Source: Ancylobacter novellus
GTDB lineage: Bacteria; Pseudomonadota; Alphaproteobacteria; Rhizobiales; Xanthobacteraceae
DNA: 29,996 bases
Direction of reading: 5' to 3'
Assembly (NCBI GenBank): GCA_003241485.1
Contig: QFQD01000041.1
Location: 1-29,996, forward strand
Each line of letters opens with the position of its first letter. The first letter of the stretch is position 1. The notes below the pieces were generated by a model that saw only the letters and a list, made by a program, of their open reading frames with translations, did not search any database and was not told the origin of the DNA. Positions 29,845-29,996 of the stretch are shown one piece after another. Both the position numbers and the translations under genes were made by a program.

Positions 29845-29996
29845 ATGTCGGACATCACGACCACTGCAGGAGCCGCGCTGCCGGCAGCCTCCTCCGAGGG
29901 GAGGCGCATGTTCGCCTTCCTCTGCATGGTGTTCGGCATGTTCATGGCGATCCTGGACATCCAGATCGTCTCGGCCTCGCTGGCGGAGATCCAGGC
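29845..29996 (+). CDS. EmrB/DHA2-type MFS efflux transporter (5' part only)
   Basis: About 50 codons are visible before the right edge. After a short cytoplasmic N terminus (MSDITTTAGAALPAASSEGRR), the first membrane helix begins: MFAFLCMVFGMFMAILDIQIVSASLAEIQ. The motif FMAILDIQIVSASL, with Asp in helix 1, is characteristic of 14-helix DHA2 pumps that work with EmrA-type adaptors. The ATG at 29845 is eight bases after AGGA; the ATG at 29839 is too close. It lies 71 bases after the adaptor gene; the gap contains an imperfect CT/GA-rich hairpin (CCTCTCCCC...GGGAGGGG). Confidence 0.88.
   Translation, partial: MSDITTTAGAALPAASSEGRRMFAFLCMVFGMFMAILDIQIVSASLAEIQ

Noticed and set aside
1..29996. 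tRNA, rRNA, CRISPR, insertion sequence, phage or toxin-antitoxin content
   Set aside because: I looked for cloverleaf-type palindromes, regularly spaced repeats, transposase or integrase motifs and small paired ORFs, and found none that hold up.

Overview
The window reads as a high-GC chromosome segment from an alphaproteobacterium, most likely of the Hyphomicrobiales; the Xanthobacteraceae side (Ancylobacter/Starkeya/Xanthobacter-like) is a guess from gene content and repeat style. In support are a GGAAC-N16-CGTTTT sigma-EcfG-type promoter, a Fur/Mur-like box over a manganese transporter promoter, and CGTCATCCCGG-type extragenic hairpins. Coding density is high and no gap exceeds 300 bases. 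I see no tRNA, rRNA, CRISPR array, insertion sequence, phage gene or integrase, so this looks like core or soft-core chromosome rather than an island.

Left part (1-5.2 kb): an amidase running off the left edge on the minus strand; a seven-helix membrane diguanylate cyclase; a hairpin-rich extragenic element; then pdxY (pyridoxal kinase) overlapping a PhzF-family isomerase, followed by a Nudix hydrolase that may start at CTG.

5.3-11.4 kb: a compact operon of BMP-family binding protein, double ATPase, two permeases (each ATG overlaps the previous stop) and a cytosine-deaminase-like amidohydrolase translationally coupled to the last permease. This is a nucleobase/nucleoside uptake and deamination unit. 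Its deaminase has Cys at the position of the specificity residue Asp314 of E. coli CodA. A two-unit hairpin repeat separates the binding-protein gene from the ATPase gene.

11.5-17.9 kb: a PAS-GGDEF-EAL protein whose 3' end overlaps a convergent exported metallo-beta-lactamase-fold protein with an altered metal motif; a glyoxalase-II-like hydrolase divergent from lepA; a small DUF1508 protein; a perfect bidirectional terminator; and a PRC-barrel protein with a clear EcfG promoter.

18-23.4 kb is rich in cell-envelope genes: an L,D-transpeptidase with a degenerate internal repeat, coupled to mepA (murein endopeptidase); a GMC oxidoreductase; an MltB-like lytic transglycosylase; and a DUF3750 membrane protein. 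23.6-30 kb: mntH with two Fur-type dyads at its promoter, malonyl-CoA decarboxylase, a cyclopropane-fatty-acid synthase, and a TetR regulator divergent from an EmrAB-type efflux pair (the MFS gene runs off the right edge), with two TetR-like operators between them.

I did not find a strong candidate for a wholly new system. The best leads are the altered cytosine deaminase with its transporter, the structured repeat family, the altered metallo-beta-lactamase-fold protein and the regulatory sites.
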